Under the pieces are notes generated by a model. It was not told where the DNA came from. It saw only the letters and a list, made by a program, of their open reading frames with translations, and made no database searches. The translations under genes and the position numbers were made by a program. A stretch of 64,000 bases of DNA from Polaromonas sp. (lineage in GTDB: Bacteria > Pseudomonadota > Gammaproteobacteria > Burkholderiales > Burkholderiaceae_C): positions 310,001-374,000 of the forward strand of contig JAAFJR010000002.1 in the NCBI GenBank assembly GCA_013298945.1, written 5' to 3'. Shown here piece after piece: positions 24,770 through 34,673 of this stretch (positions are counted from its first letter, which is position 1; each line of letters begins with the position of its first letter).

Positions 24770-26017
24770 ATGAGTAAAGCATTAGACGGTGTGCGAATCT
24801 TAGACTTCACGCACGTGCAATCTGGCCCCACTTGCACGCAATTGCTGGCGTGGTTTGGCGCAGACGTCATCAAGGTCGAACGTGCGGGCGAGGGCGACGC
24901 CACACGCGGCCAATTGCGCGATATCCCGGGCGTGGACAGCTTGTATTTCACGATGCTGAACCACAACAAACGCTCCATCACGCTCAATACCAAAAGCGTC
25001 AAAGGCAAAGAGGTGTTGGATACTTTGATTAAAACTTGCGATGTCATGGTTGAAAACTTTGCGCCTGGCGCGCTTGACCGCATGGGCATCACTTGGGCAC
25101 ACATTCAAGAACTGAACCCGCGCATGATTGTGGCGTCGGTCAAAGGCTTTGGCCCAGGCCCGTACGAAGACTGCAAAGTGTACGAAAACGTGGCGCAATG
25201 TGCGGGTGGTGCAGCTTCTACCACTGGTTTTGACGATGGACCACCAGTGGTGACAGGCGCTCAAATTGGCGACAGCGGCACAGGTTTGCATTTGGCATTG
25301 GGCATTGTTGCTGCTTTGTATCAGCGCAATTCCACAGGTCGTGGTCAAAAAGTATTGGCACCTATGCAAGACGCGGTGTTGAACCTTTGCCGCGTCAAGT
25401 TGCGCGACCAGCAGCGCTTGGAGCGCACAGGCACCATGCACGAATACCCACAATACCCAGACGGCAAGTTTGGTGATGCCGTGCCGCGTGCTGGTAACGC
25501 TTCAGGCGGCGGTCAGCCAGGGTCGATTTTGAAATGCAAGGGTTGGGAGACCGATCCGAACGCCTATATTTACTTCATCACCCAGGGCGCAGTGTGGCCT
25601 GCGGTGTGCAAAGTGATTGGTGAAGAGGGCTGGATTGACGACGAAGCATACGCCACGCCAGCCGCACGCTTGCTGCACTTAGGTCCGATTTTCAAACGCA
25701 TCGAACAATGGACGATGACCAAAACCAAATTCGAAGCTATGGATATTTTGAACAAGTTCGATATTCCATGCGGCCCTATCTTGTCCATGAAAGAAATTGC
25801 AGAAGAGCCAGCGTTGCGCGAAACAGGCACGATTGTAGAAGTGGATCACCCAACGCGCGGCAAGTATTTAACCGTGGGTAACCCCATCAAAATGTCCGAT
25901 AGCGAAACTGTGGTGACACGTTCACCGCTGTTGGGTGAGCATACCGATGAGGTGCTACAACAGTTGGGTTACAGCATGGACACGATCAACCAACTCCGAG
26001 CTGAAAAAGTGATTTAA
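24770..26017 (+). CDS. frc: Formyl-CoA transferase (class III CoA transferase)
   Basis: A 415-residue enzyme that moves CoA between formate and oxalate. It matches the Oxalobacter enzyme closely: [67 protein letters not shown] with Asp near 168 as the catalytic nucleophile, [18 protein letters not shown], and the glycine loop SGGGQPG that covers the active site. The C-terminal [15 protein letters not shown] is also typical. The usual partner oxc (oxalyl-CoA decarboxylase) is not adjacent, although a related CoA-transfer function cannot be excluded. Likely cotranscribed with the oxidoreductase gene before it. Confidence 0.92.
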   Translation: MSKALDGVRILDFTHVQSGPTCTQLLAWFGADVIKVERAGEGDATRGQLRDIPGVDSLYFTMLNHNKRSITLNTKSVKGKEVLDTLIKTCDVMVENFAPGALDRMGITWAHIQELNPRMIVASVKGFGPGPYEDCKVYENVAQCAGGAASTTGFDDGPPVVTGAQIGDSGTGLHLALGIVAALYQRNSTGRGQKVLAPMQDAVLNLCRVKLRDQQRLERTGTMHEYPQYPDGKFGDAVPRAGNASGGGQPGSILKCKGWETDPNAYIYFITQGAVWPAVCKVIGEEGWIDDEAYATPAARLLHLGPIFKRIEQWTMTKTKFEAMDILNKFDIPCGPILSMKEIAEEPALRETGTIVEVDHPTRGKYLTVGNPIKMSDSETVVTRSPLLGEHTDEVLQQLGYSMDTINQLRAEKVI

Positions 26018-26037
26018 ATCGGGGGATTTAAGTCGGT

Positions 26038-26844
26038 TTATACAACGTCTTTCACAGCCTTTTCATAATGGCTGCTTAAGCTGCTGGTGATATCCAGCAG
26101 CCGTTCGCTAGACACCGCCACATCGTCCATCACAAAGGGTCGACTTCGTGGCTTGTCGATAGACGTTTCAAACAAATACCACTGCATAGCGCACAATTCA
26201 ATATCTTGGCGAATGTTGGCTGTTGAAATGGGTGCATCCTTCAACATCGTCAAACCCGCTTTGAATTCAGCGCGGTCGCTGGCCAATTGTTGCCGTACAG
26301 CTGCTGTGTTGAGATTCGCTGCCTGCAGAAAGTAGTTTTTAGCAAGTCGTTGCGACAGCATCCGCTGCTTGTCGGCGATAGCCACAATTTTTGCGTTGCC
26401 AGATTTCGTTTGGTTGGCCAGTAACTCCGTGGTTTTGTTGGCTTGCTCAGTCAATTTATCAGCCTGAACTGACACGGCAACCAGCATATCGCGTTTGGGT
26501 GCAGTCGCTAAAAGCGCGTTTAAAACTGCGGCTTCAACTTTGATCGCTGCAATATTTTGCGATACTTCAGCACTGTAATTGCCCAAAGCCAACTCATCAA
26601 GACTGGACAACATCAAGCGTTGAGAAGTTGCAATGGTGTTTTTTGTCGCATCGGGTAAGATATTTAGAACAAGTTGCACATACCCTTTTGCACTTCTCTG
26701 CGACAAAGCACGGAATCTTGCGGTTCGATTTATTGATGTAGCTAAAGCAACTTCAGCGTGTGTGGCAAAAGCCGCTGGTAAGCACAACCCAGCGACTGAT
26801 ACTTGCACAAATGTACGTCTCGATAAATATAGTTGTTGTGACAT
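26038..26844 (-). CDS. Exported PilJ N-terminal-type sensor domain protein
   Basis: About 268 residues. The N-terminus is a Tat-type signal, SRRTFVQVSVAGLCLPAAFA, with the twin Arg. The mature part has two PilJ/NarX-type segments, INRTARFRALSQRSAKGYVQ and IADKQRMLSQRLAKNYFLQA, each the R-M-L-S-Q-R helix known from nitrate and pilus-chemoreceptor sensor domains. No membrane anchor, HAMP or signalling domain follows, so it is a free periplasmic domain, perhaps a binding protein that presents a ligand to a receptor. Start could be ATG 26850 or 26844. Confidence 0.8.
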   Translation of the reverse strand: MSQQLYLSRRTFVQVSVAGLCLPAAFATHAEVALATSINRTARFRALSQRSAKGYVQLVLNILPDATKNTIATSQRLMLSSLDELALGNYSAEVSQNIAAIKVEAAVLNALLATAPKRDMLVAVSVQADKLTEQANKTTELLANQTKSGNAKIVAIADKQRMLSQRLAKNYFLQAANLNTAAVRQQLASDRAEFKAGLTMLKDAPISTANIRQDIELCAMQWYLFETSIDKPRSRPFVMDDVAVSSERLLDITSSLSSHYEKAVKDVV

Positions 26845-26981
26845 TTGCAATCCTTTAAATTCAAAATTGCTACATTTGTAATAAATATTACATGTACAAG
26901 TTTGATATTAATTACTTTGGACTACATTTGTGCTGTTTTGTTGTAATTTTGGCGTGTGAATATTCACATAATCTCATTTCG

Positions 26982-27842
26982 TTACATATAAGTGCGTTCA
27001 CGTATCCACTTGGTAGCAATCCATTTTTCACCATCGACAACCGGGGATCCTCCATGCAAGGTTGACGGGTCAACTTGCCCTTTTGAGTTGAAGTACGAAA
27101 AGTACAACGCAGAGCCCTTTTTGGGGTAAACGCTGAGATTAATCTCAGGCAACACTGTCGCGCCACCAGCTTTGACATCGTTCAAATACATGATCACGGT
27201 GATGATGCGTTGTCCACTCTTTGCCGTGTGCACGCGGCCACCCGTATTGTCTGGGAAGTAATCAAAATGCGGCCTGTATTCGCCGCCGCTTGCGTAATTC
27301 AAAATTTGAATGCCTTCACCGTTTGGAACGGGTGTGCCAGTAATTTCTGCAATGCGAGCCTCGATTTTTTTCACCAAATCGTTTTGTCCAAGCGTGAAAT
27401 AAGTTCCCATGCTCGTGCGATGCTCGTGCCCTACGTGTGCTCCTGTGGCGTCATCCACCACGGTAGATTTGGTCAATGTGCTTTTTGATAATTCACAAAA
27501 AGCATCGCACTCAGCATGCGTCATGAATTTATCCAGTAACACCACATCGGGGGCAGTTACCCGCATCGCAACTTGAATCTGCTGTCCATCTTGGGTGACT
27601 ATGGTGTTGTCATGCTGAAACAGATAACTTGCTTCTTGCTCGTACGGACCGGTTTGTTGATTAGAAACACCTTGACCCTCAACGCTCGTCGCGTTAGAAC
27701 GATTGTTCAAATTAAACACCGCTACATCTTTGGCGATGCCCGCTTTCAACATATCCGCCAGCATGGCTTCATAGGCACATCCGCGCGCGACATTTTCATT
27801 GATCCAGTTTTGCCACGGTTTGTCTAATATTTGCATTTTCAA
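26982..27842 (-). CDS. 2OG-Fe(II) oxygenase, prolyl 4-hydroxylase-like
   Basis: A 286-residue enzyme. The C-terminal 190 residues are a P4H domain: iron ligands in YRPHFDYFPDN (H-x-D, near 193) and LHGGSPVVDGEKWIATKWIRE (distal His and the 2-oxoglutarate-binding Lys), with RIITVIMYLNDVKAGGATVLPEI between them. The N-terminal 90 residues are less conserved. Bacterial members hydroxylate proline or other residues in proteins or small peptides; the target is not known. Monocistronic by spacing. Confidence 0.87.
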   Translation of the reverse strand: MKMQILDKPWQNWINENVARGCAYEAMLADMLKAGIAKDVAVFNLNNRSNATSVEGQGVSNQQTGPYEQEASYLFQHDNTIVTQDGQQIQVAMRVTAPDVVLLDKFMTHAECDAFCELSKSTLTKSTVVDDATGAHVGHEHRTSMGTYFTLGQNDLVKKIEARIAEITGTPVPNGEGIQILNYASGGEYRPHFDYFPDNTGGRVHTAKSGQRIITVIMYLNDVKAGGATVLPEINLSVYPKKGSALYFSYFNSKGQVDPSTLHGGSPVVDGEKWIATKWIRERTYM

Positions 27843-27942
27843 ATTACCAATTTATTATTCAGTAATATAAATATACATTAACTTTTAAGTGATTATTTAG
27901 TAAAAATTTTACTAAAATTTATACTGAAATATTTTCTTAAAA

Positions 27943-27991
27943 TGCTATAAATATGATAGCTTTTTAGGCAATAAATACGCTAGCTAGGTGC
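27943..27991 (+). repeat. Dispersed element copy R8, supplies the stop of the next gene
   Basis: Forward copy: GATAGCTTTTTAGGCAATAAA, TACGCTAGCTAGGTGCC. The stop of the convergent nemA-like gene (TAG on the minus strand, 27984-27986) is inside it. The end GCTAGGTGCC is shared with R9. Confidence 0.85.
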
Positions 27992-29108
27992 CAATAAGAG
28001 CGGGGTAATCTGTATACCCTTTCGCGCCGCCGCCGTAAAACGTCATGCGATCTGGTGTGTTCATTTCAGCGCCTTCGCGCAAGCGGCGGGTCAAGTCGGG
28101 GTTGGCGATGAAGGGGCGGCCAAAGGCGACCAAGTCGTCTCCTTTTGCCAGCGCGTTATCTGCAAGAGATTTATCAAATCCGTTGTTCACCATCCACGCC
28201 GCATTTCCGCCAGCATCTTTGTAGGCTGCGCGCAGAGAAAAGTAGTCAAAAGGCTTGTCGCCTTGTTCGTAGTCGCGAGCTGCACCAGTCGCGCCTTCGA
28301 TGATATGAACATACGCTAAGTTCAGCGGTGCGAGTTGCTTCACCACATATTCGAACAAGGGTTGCGGATGCGGGTCATGTGCGTCATTGGCGGGTGTGAC
28401 GGGGGACAGGCGCAACCCAACACTGTCGCCGCCAATTTCCTGGCTCACAGCGGTCATCACCTCTACTAGCAAACGGGCTCGGTTTTCAATGCTGCCGCCA
28501 TACGCGTCGGTGCGGGTATTGGAGCCGCTGCGCATGAACTGGTCCAGCAAATAGCCATTCGCTGCGTGCACTTCAACACCGTCAAACCCAGCGGCGATGG
28601 CGTTTTTGGCAGCGTGTCGGTAATCAGCCACAATGCCTGGCAACTCGCTCAGTTCCAAGGCTCGGGGCATGGATGTGTCCACAAACGATGGCACGCCATC
28701 GTGAATCAGCACTGTTTTAGTCTTGGCTTGAATGGCAGATGGCGCAACGGGTGCCTGCTCATTCGGTTGCAACTCGGTGTGCGACACTCGCCCCACATGC
28801 CACAGTTGGATGACAATTTTGCCGCCAGCTGCGTGCACAGAATCTGTCACTTTGCGCCATGCGGCTACTTGCGCATCACTCCAAATGCCAGGAACATCTG
28901 AATAGCCTTGGCCTTGGTGGCTGATAGCGGTGGCTTCTGTGATGATGAGCCCCGCGCCGTTTTTCGGGTCGGCGCGTTGGGTGTAGTAGGCCACCATCAG
29001 GTCGTTGGGCATCGCACTAGGAGCACGATTGCGCGTCAAGGGTGCCATCACCACACGGTTGGCAAGGTGCATGCGGCCGGCTTGGGTGGGTTCAAAAAGG
29101 GAGGTCAT
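27984..29108 (-). CDS. nemA: Alkene reductase, Old Yellow Enzyme family
   Basis: A 374-residue FMN enzyme that reduces activated double bonds (N-ethylmaleimide, nitrate esters and similar) with NAD(P)H. The barrel motifs are present: RVVMAPLTRNRA near the start, IVIQLWHVGRVSH, FDGVEVHAANGYLLDQFMRSGSN with the His-Asn pair, NRARLLVEVMTAV and DLVAFGRPFIANPDL. Length is that of the class. The exact physiological substrate is unknown. Its stop codon lies in dispersed element R8. Confidence 0.92.
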   Translation of the reverse strand: MTSLFEPTQAGRMHLANRVVMAPLTRNRAPSAMPNDLMVAYYTQRADPKNGAGLIITEATAISHQGQGYSDVPGIWSDAQVAAWRKVTDSVHAAGGKIVIQLWHVGRVSHTELQPNEQAPVAPSAIQAKTKTVLIHDGVPSFVDTSMPRALELSELPGIVADYRHAAKNAIAAGFDGVEVHAANGYLLDQFMRSGSNTRTDAYGGSIENRARLLVEVMTAVSQEIGGDSVGLRLSPVTPANDAHDPHPQPLFEYVVKQLAPLNLAYVHIIEGATGAARDYEQGDKPFDYFSLRAAYKDAGGNAAWMVNNGFDKSLADNALAKGDDLVAFGRPFIANPDLTRRLREGAEMNTPDRMTFYGGGAKGYTDYPALIGT

Positions 29109-29214
29109 GGTTATGTCTTAATATTTACAGTGGTGTATGAGGTTTTTACATGAAGGCAGTATTGCTCAATACAATGTCTTTACCGAATCAAAATTTTAAT
29201 CAAGAGACACAAAA

Positions 29215-30069
29215 GTGACACTCAAACAAAACTTAAGCTCATGGCAGCCCCCTTTAATAGGCGCTTTCGACGACCCGAAAAAAAAGGGAGTGAAATCCTT
29301 CAAATTGTCAGATTGTGACCCATCATATAAACCATTTTCAAGTGCCAACAAGCAAAGCGACAAAGCGGCCGTTGAAGCGTTGGCGATAGAACTTGATGAG
29401 CTACAAAACCTGTTTTATGCAGACAAACGCTTCAAACTTCTGATCGTTTTGCAAGGCATGGACGCATCTGGGAAAGACGGCACCTTGCGCGGCGTTTTTA
29501 ACCGCGTCACACCCTTGGGTGTTCACACGATGGCATGGAAAGCCCCGTCCGAAGATGAGCGCGCACATGACTACTTATGGCGTATCCACCAGCACATGCC
29601 CCGTGCTGGTGAATTCATGGTTTTCAACCGCAGCCATTACGAAGACGTCTTGGTGCCATCTGTGAATGGCTGGATTACCCCTGAACAGACCCAGCAGCGC
29701 TTCGCCCAGATCAACGACTTTGAACGCATGCTCAGTGAAAACGGCACCGTCATCCTAAAATTTATGCTGCACATCAGCTATGAAGAGCAAGGCATACGGC
29801 TACAAGAGCGCATTGATGATGTAACCAAGCACTGGAAGTTCAGCATGGGCGACCTAGAGGTACGCAAACAGTGGAAGGAGTATCAGCAAGCCTATGAAAA
29901 CTTACTCAACGCCACCAGCACCCCATGGGCACCGTGGACAGTGGTTCCCGCCGATTCCAAGACCCACCGTAACCTGATGGTTGCCAGCGTGATTAAAGAC
30001 GCGCTTGAAAAGCTAAATTTGCGTTACCCGCCAGCTGACCCTGCATTGAAGGGTTTGAAAGTTAGTTGA
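29215..30069 (+). CDS. ppk2: Polyphosphate kinase 2 family protein
   Basis: A 284-residue enzyme of the PPK2 family, which phosphorylates AMP or ADP with polyphosphate. Walker A GMDASGKDGTLRGV near residue 82, Walker B-like FNRSHYEDVLVPSV near 140, and the lid region with RLQERIDDVTKHWKFS then ADSKTHRNLMVASVI. The single-domain form with this lid resembles the class active on both AMP and ADP, but that needs an assay. The start is GTG 29215; AGAGACAC precedes it. Single gene. Confidence 0.92.
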   Translation: MTLKQNLSSWQPPLIGAFDDPKKKGVKSFKLSDCDPSYKPFSSANKQSDKAAVEALAIELDELQNLFYADKRFKLLIVLQGMDASGKDGTLRGVFNRVTPLGVHTMAWKAPSEDERAHDYLWRIHQHMPRAGEFMVFNRSHYEDVLVPSVNGWITPEQTQQRFAQINDFERMLSENGTVILKFMLHISYEEQGIRLQERIDDVTKHWKFSMGDLEVRKQWKEYQQAYENLLNATSTPWAPWTVVPADSKTHRNLMVASVIKDALEKLNLRYPPADPALKGLKVS

Positions 30070-30087
30070 CCGTTAAATTTATTTGTT

Positions 30088-30142
30088 TTATAGCTATATT
30101 TTCAATAGCTGCTTAGGCAATAAATACGCTGGCTAGGTGCCT
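30088..30142 (+). repeat. Dispersed element copy R9
   Basis: Forward copy between convergent ppk2 and the small membrane gene: CAATAGCTGCTTAGGCAATAA then ATACGCTGGCTAGGTGCC. A second copy of its first part, TTATAGCTATATTTTC, precedes it. Confidence 0.88.
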
Positions 30143-30164
30143 ATTTGAGGGGTGAAAATAGGGT

Positions 30165-30521
30165 TTATTGGTCTTTGCGTAGCGCCAACCACGTCCAAAC
30201 CGCGCCTGCAAGCTCCACAACGCCAAACATAATCAAGGCTTTGTTGACCAAGCCCAGCGCCACAAATGCCGCAAAAGCGATAAACACAAAGCCCCTCGCA
30301 TAAACCGTGGCTTCAAAAAACGCCTTAGCCTCGCACTTGGCGGCGTACCAGTAGTAAACGCCAATGTTGAACGCCAGCACGCCGACAACGCGAATCCACA
30401 CTTCGTTGGTGGCGGGTATGCCAAACATTCCCAGTAGCATATTGGGCGCAAACATCAAGTTCAAGCCTGTAAGCAGGGCGTAAACGCCGAAGAACTTGAC
30501 GCTGAAAGCTGATTTGGACAT
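30165..30521 (-). CDS. Small four-helix membrane protein
   Basis: A 118-residue inner-membrane protein with four hydrophobic segments (FFGVYALLTGLNLMF, IRVVGVLAFNIGVYYWYAA, GFVFIAFAAFVALGLV, IMFGVVELAGAVWTWLAL). No family is recognised with confidence; the fold looks like DoxX-related small proteins. AGGAGTT stands at the right distance before its ATG. Divergent from hrpA, convergent with ppk2. Function unknown. Confidence 0.75.
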   Translation of the reverse strand: MSKSAFSVKFFGVYALLTGLNLMFAPNMLLGMFGIPATNEVWIRVVGVLAFNIGVYYWYAAKCEAKAFFEATVYARGFVFIAFAAFVALGLVNKALIMFGVVELAGAVWTWLALRKDQ

Positions 30522-30605
30522 GTGGAACTCCTAAGTAATGCTTGTCGTGGTTAATCAGGTTGTGTCTGGCGATTATCCCCCCATCATCCCCGATAATCTA
30601 GCCCT

Positions 30606-33600
30606 ATGTCTGTGCCCCAAAACCCTGTCAATCCCGTCAAAAAAACGAATCTAGTCATCGATTTCCCCGAAAACCTCCCCGTATCCGGCAAGCGTGACGA
30701 GATCATGGCGGCGCTGCAGAATCATCAGGTCATCATTGTGTGTGGCGAAACGGGGTCTGGCAAGACGACGCAGCTGCCCAAAATCGCCCTCGCCATGGGA
30801 CGCGGCAAGCTCAATCACGCACCTGGTCAACATGCCAAACTCATCGGTCACACCCAGCCGCGCCGGATCGCCGCCAGCTCGGTTGCCAAGCGGATTGCCG
30901 AGGAACTGAAAACGCCGCTGGGCGAGGTGGTGGGTTTCAAGGTGCGGTTTCAAGATAGGTTGAGCCGCGATGCGTCCGTCAAGCTGATGACCGACGGTAT
31001 TTTGCTGGCCGAAACGCAAACCGATCCGCTCCTGAAAGCCTACGACACCATCATCATCGACGAGGCGCACGAGCGTAGCCTGAACATCGACTTCCTGCTT
31101 GGCTACTTGCGCCAAATCTTGCCGCGCCGTCCTGACCTAAAAATCATCGTCACCTCAGCCACGATTGATGCTGATCGTTTTGCGAATCACTTTGCATCTA
31201 AACACGGTCCTGCGCCCGTCATCATGGTCTCGGGGCGTATGTTCCCGGTCGAACAGCGCTACCGGCCCTATGAAGAATCCCGCGATTACGGGCTCAACAA
31301 CGCGATTGCTGATGCAGTGGATGAGTTGTGGACCAACCCTAGCCATGCTGGTGATATATTGGTTTTTTTACCGGGTGAGCGCGAAATCCGCGAAGCCGCA
31401 GACCACCTGCGCGGGCACCTGAGCCATCAACCGATAATGCGCAATGCCGAGGTGTTGCCGCTGTTTGCACGGCTTAGCCAAGCTGAGCAGGACCGCATTT
31501 TCGACGGTCACACCGGGCGGCGTATTGTCTTGGCGACCAACGTAGCTGAAACTTCGCTCACCGTGCCTGGCATCCGCTACGTCATCGATGCAGGCACGGC
31601 GCGTATGAAGCGCTATAGTTTTAGAAGCAAGGTGGAGCAGTTGCTGGTCGAGCCGATCAGCCAGTCCTCTGCTAACCAACGTGCTGGCCGCTGCGGTCGG
31701 GTTGCGGACGGTATCTGCATTCGGCTGTACGACCAAAATGATTTTGACGGCAGACCGCGCTTTACCGAGCCAGAAATTTTGCGAAGCTCTTTGGCAGGTG
31801 TGATTTTGCGGATGAAGTCTTTGCACTTGGGTGTGGTGGAAGATTTCCCGTTTTTAGAAGCTCCTTCTGGTCGAGCGATCAGCGACGGCTACCAATTGCT
31901 GAATGAACTCGGCGCGATGGACGATGCCAATGAGCTGACTGCGATGGGCGCTGAACTCGCCAAACTGCCGCTAGACCCCCGCGTGGGTCGCATGATTGTG
32001 GAAGCGCGCGAGCGTGGCGCGTTGGATGAAGTGCTGGTGATTGCCAGCGCCCTGAGCGTGCAGGACGTGCGCGATCGCCCCATGGAGGCACAGCAAGCCG
32101 CTGACCAAGCACATGTGAAGTTTGACGACGAGAAGAGTGAGTTTTCAGGGTATTTGAAGCTCTGGACGTGGTTGGAGACGTCGCGGGGCGGGCAAGCAGA
32201 GCACAAACTCAGCAACCGCCAATACGAGCAGCTGCTGCGGCAAAACTTCGTCAACATCCGCCGCGTACGCGAGTGGCGCGACATTCACAGCCAGCTGGTC
32301 ACCGTGGTGGCAGAGCACAAATGGCGTGTTAACAGTAAACCTGCGAGCTATGAAGAGCTGCATATGTCCATGCTGGCTGGATTGTTGGGCAATGTCGGCT
32401 GGAAGATTGAGACAGAGGCGGCGACAGGTGGGCGAGAAGAAAAAGGCCAGCGCGGTGAATACCTAGGCGCACGCGGCATCAAGTTCTTTGCCCACCCAGG
32501 AGCGCACTTGGCCAAAAAGCCCGGGCGCTGGATTGTCGCGGCGGAACTGGTCGAAACCACGCGACTTTTCGGCCGTGGTTTGGCCAATATCGAGCCGCAG
32601 TGGTTGGAAAAAGTGGCGGGGCACTTGCTAAAGAAGCAATTGTTAGACCCACATTGGGAGAAAAAAGCCGCTGAAGTTGTCGCTTTAGAACGTGCCACGC
32701 TGTACGGCTTGGTTGTTTACAGTGGCCGAAAAGTCAACTTTGGCCGTGTCGACATGGTCGCAGCGCGGGAGATTTTCATCCGCGAGGCGCTTGTGGCGAA
32801 CAACTGGCCTTCTGAGTGGGAAAGGAAGCTGCCGTTTCTCGCCGCCAACGAGAAGCTGATCGCCCAAGTCGAAGAGCTAGAGCACAAGTCCCGCCGGCAG
32901 GACGTGCTGGTGGACGACGAGCTGATCTACGCCTTTTACGACCAGCAACTCCCCGCCGATGTGTGCAGTGGCTACAGTTTTGAGAACTGGTATCGGGAGG
33001 AGATTAAGCGTCAACCCAAGCTGCTGATGCTGACCCGCGACGAGCTGATGCGGCACGAAGCCGCCGGCATCACCACCCAGTCCTTCCCCAAAACTATCCG
33101 CCTAGGCGGTGTGGACTGCCAAACCACTTACCTGCACGAGCCGGGTGACGCCAAAGACGGCATGACGGTGACGGTGCCGCTTTTTGTGCTGAACCAGGTC
33201 AATGACGAGCGCTGCGAGTGGCTGGTGCCCGGCATGTTGAAAGACAAAATTCAAGCGCTGCTCAAATCCCTGCATCAACGCCCGCGTTCGCGTCTCGTGC
33301 CGTTGCCTGAGAGTGCGGCGCGTATGGCGGCAGAGCTGAACGTGCCCGAAGCCTATGGCGCGACCGGTCTGGTCGAAGCCTTGCTCAAAAAAGTCCGCGA
33401 CGCCACGCAGGTGGATGTGCAGCGCGCCGATTTCAAGCTCGACATGCTTAGCCCGCACCTGTTCATGAACTTCCGCGTGGTGGACGAGCATGGCCGCCAA
33501 CTAGGCACAGGTCGCAACCTAGGCGCACTCAAAGCCGAGCTTGGCGCGAAGGCGCGGGGGGCGTTTCAGGCCTTAGCAGGATTGAAGCTTTCGGGGTTGA

Positions 33601-34655
33601 ATTCGACTCAAAATGCTCCTCAAAACGCGGTTTTAAGCTCAAATACATCAAAAGATGGGTCAAAAAATGGGTTAAATCAGCCTCTAGCCATCGTATCTAT
33701 TGCCTCACCAGCTACTAAAAATATAGCGAAATCTAGCTCTTCAGATTCTCCAGTTTCCCCTGCAGGCCAGCGCTACACCGCATGGACCTTCGGCGAACTC
33801 CCTGAACTCATGGAAATCAACAAAGGCGGCCAGACGCTGATTGGCTTCCCAGCGCTGATTGACCTGCAAGACGCTGTCGGCATTGAAGTTTTTGACGAGC
33901 CGGACGTCGCAGCAGCCAAACACCAAGCTGGCTTGCGCCGCCTGTTTGCGCTGCATATCAAAGACGCGCTCAAGTATTTAGAGAAAAACATCCCTGACCT
34001 CACCAAAATGGCGGCTGCCTACATGCTGGTAGGCAGAAACTTGGATGCTAAAGCGGCCGACAACACTGGCGGCGGGACGGTTGAAGAGCTGCGCGAGCAA
34101 ATCATCGCCAAAGCGTTGGATCGTGCGTTTTTGCTAGACCCGCTGCCAACCAACGCCGCTGAATTCACCAAACGTTTGGAAGAGGGCAGAGGTCGTTTGA
34201 CCCTGATTTCCAGCGAAATTGCTAGGTTAGTAGCTATCATTTTGCAAGAATACGCCACCGCCGCCCGCAAACTCAAAGACACCAAAAACGCGCCTGAAGC
34301 CACGGCAGATGTCGCGGCCCAGCTGGCGCGGCTCATGCCCAAACGCTTCATCGCGCAAACGCCTTTTACCCAATTGCACCACTTCGCCCGCTACCTCAAA
34401 GCCATCACCGCAAGACTAGACAAGTACCGCGCCGACCCCGCCCGTGACGCCAACAAGTCTGCCGAGCTGCGTCCGTCCGAGCAAAACTACTGGCGCTTGG
34501 TTGCAGAGCGCAAAGGTGCAGTCGATGACCGGATGATGGAATTCCGCTGGCTGCTGGAAGAACTCCGCGTCAGCTTCTTCGCCCAAGAGCTGCGCACCCC
34601 GCAGCCGGTGAGCGTGAAGCGGCTGGACAAGCTGTGGGTGCAGATTAAGAGCTGA
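30606..34655 (+). CDS. hrpA: ATP-dependent RNA helicase HrpA
   Basis: A 1349-residue DEAH-box helicase. Walker A GETGSGKTTQLPK near residue 47, DEAH box IIDEAHERSLNIDF near 150, SAT motif VTSATID near 182, and the motif VI region NQRAGRCGRVADGICIRLY near 360. The winged-helix and OB regions follow, and the long C-terminal DUF3418-type part (near 650-1349) is typical of HrpA rather than other DEAH helicases. E. coli HrpA acts on stalled ribosomes. Residues about 998-1057 are a low-complexity insert rich in Ser and Asn that includes dispersed element R10 in frame (LAIVSIASPATKNIAKS). Confidence 0.95.
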   Translation: MSVPQNPVNPVKKTNLVIDFPENLPVSGKRDEIMAALQNHQVIIVCGETGSGKTTQLPKIALAMGRGKLNHAPGQHAKLIGHTQPRRIAASSVAKRIAEELKTPLGEVVGFKVRFQDRLSRDASVKLMTDGILLAETQTDPLLKAYDTIIIDEAHERSLNIDFLLGYLRQILPRRPDLKIIVTSATIDADRFANHFASKHGPAPVIMVSGRMFPVEQRYRPYEESRDYGLNNAIADAVDELWTNPSHAGDILVFLPGEREIREAADHLRGHLSHQPIMRNAEVLPLFARLSQAEQDRIFDGHTGRRIVLATNVAETSLTVPGIRYVIDAGTARMKRYSFRSKVEQLLVEPISQSSANQRAGRCGRVADGICIRLYDQNDFDGRPRFTEPEILRSSLAGVILRMKSLHLGVVEDFPFLEAPSGRAISDGYQLLNELGAMDDANELTAMGAELAKLPLDPRVGRMIVEARERGALDEVLVIASALSVQDVRDRPMEAQQAADQAHVKFDDEKSEFSGYLKLWTWLETSRGGQAEHKLSNRQYEQLLRQNFVNIRRVREWRDIHSQLVTVVAEHKWRVNSKPASYEELHMSMLAGLLGNVGWKIETEAATGGREEKGQRGEYLGARGIKFFAHPGAHLAKKPGRWIVAAELVETTRLFGRGLANIEPQWLEKVAGHLLKKQLLDPHWEKKAAEVVALERATLYGLVVYSGRKVNFGRVDMVAAREIFIREALVANNWPSEWERKLPFLAANEKLIAQVEELEHKSRRQDVLVDDELIYAFYDQQLPADVCSGYSFENWYREEIKRQPKLLMLTRDELMRHEAAGITTQSFPKTIRLGGVDCQTTYLHEPGDAKDGMTVTVPLFVLNQVNDERCEWLVPGMLKDKIQALLKSLHQRPRSRLVPLPESAARMAAELNVPEAYGATGLVEALLKKVRDATQVDVQRADFKLDMLSPHLFMNFRVVDEHGRQLGTGRNLGALKAELGAKARGAFQALAGLKLSGLNSTQNAPQNAVLSSNTSKDGSKNGLNQPLAIVSIASPATKNIAKSSSSDSPVSPAGQRYTAWTFGELPELMEINKGGQTLIGFPALIDLQDAVGIEVFDEPDVAAAKHQAGLRRLFALHIKDALKYLEKNIPDLTKMAAAYMLVGRNLDAKAADNTGGGTVEELREQIIAKALDRAFLLDPLPTNAAEFTKRLEEGRGRLTLISSEIARLVAIILQEYATAARKLKDTKNAPEATADVAAQLARLMPKRFIAQTPFTQLHHFARYLKAITARLDKYRADPARDANKSAELRPSEQNYWRLVAERKGAVDDRMMEFRWLLEELRVSFFAQELRTPQPVSVKRLDKLWVQIKS
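33683..33728 (-). repeat. Dispersed element copy R10, in frame inside hrpA
   Basis: Reverse copy: TAGCCATCGTATCTATTGCC, TCACCAGCTACTAAAAA, TATAGC. Encodes residues about 1026-1041 of HrpA. The consensus stop TAA is TCA here. Confidence 0.85.
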
Positions 34656-34673
34656 AATTTAGTAGAAAAATGG

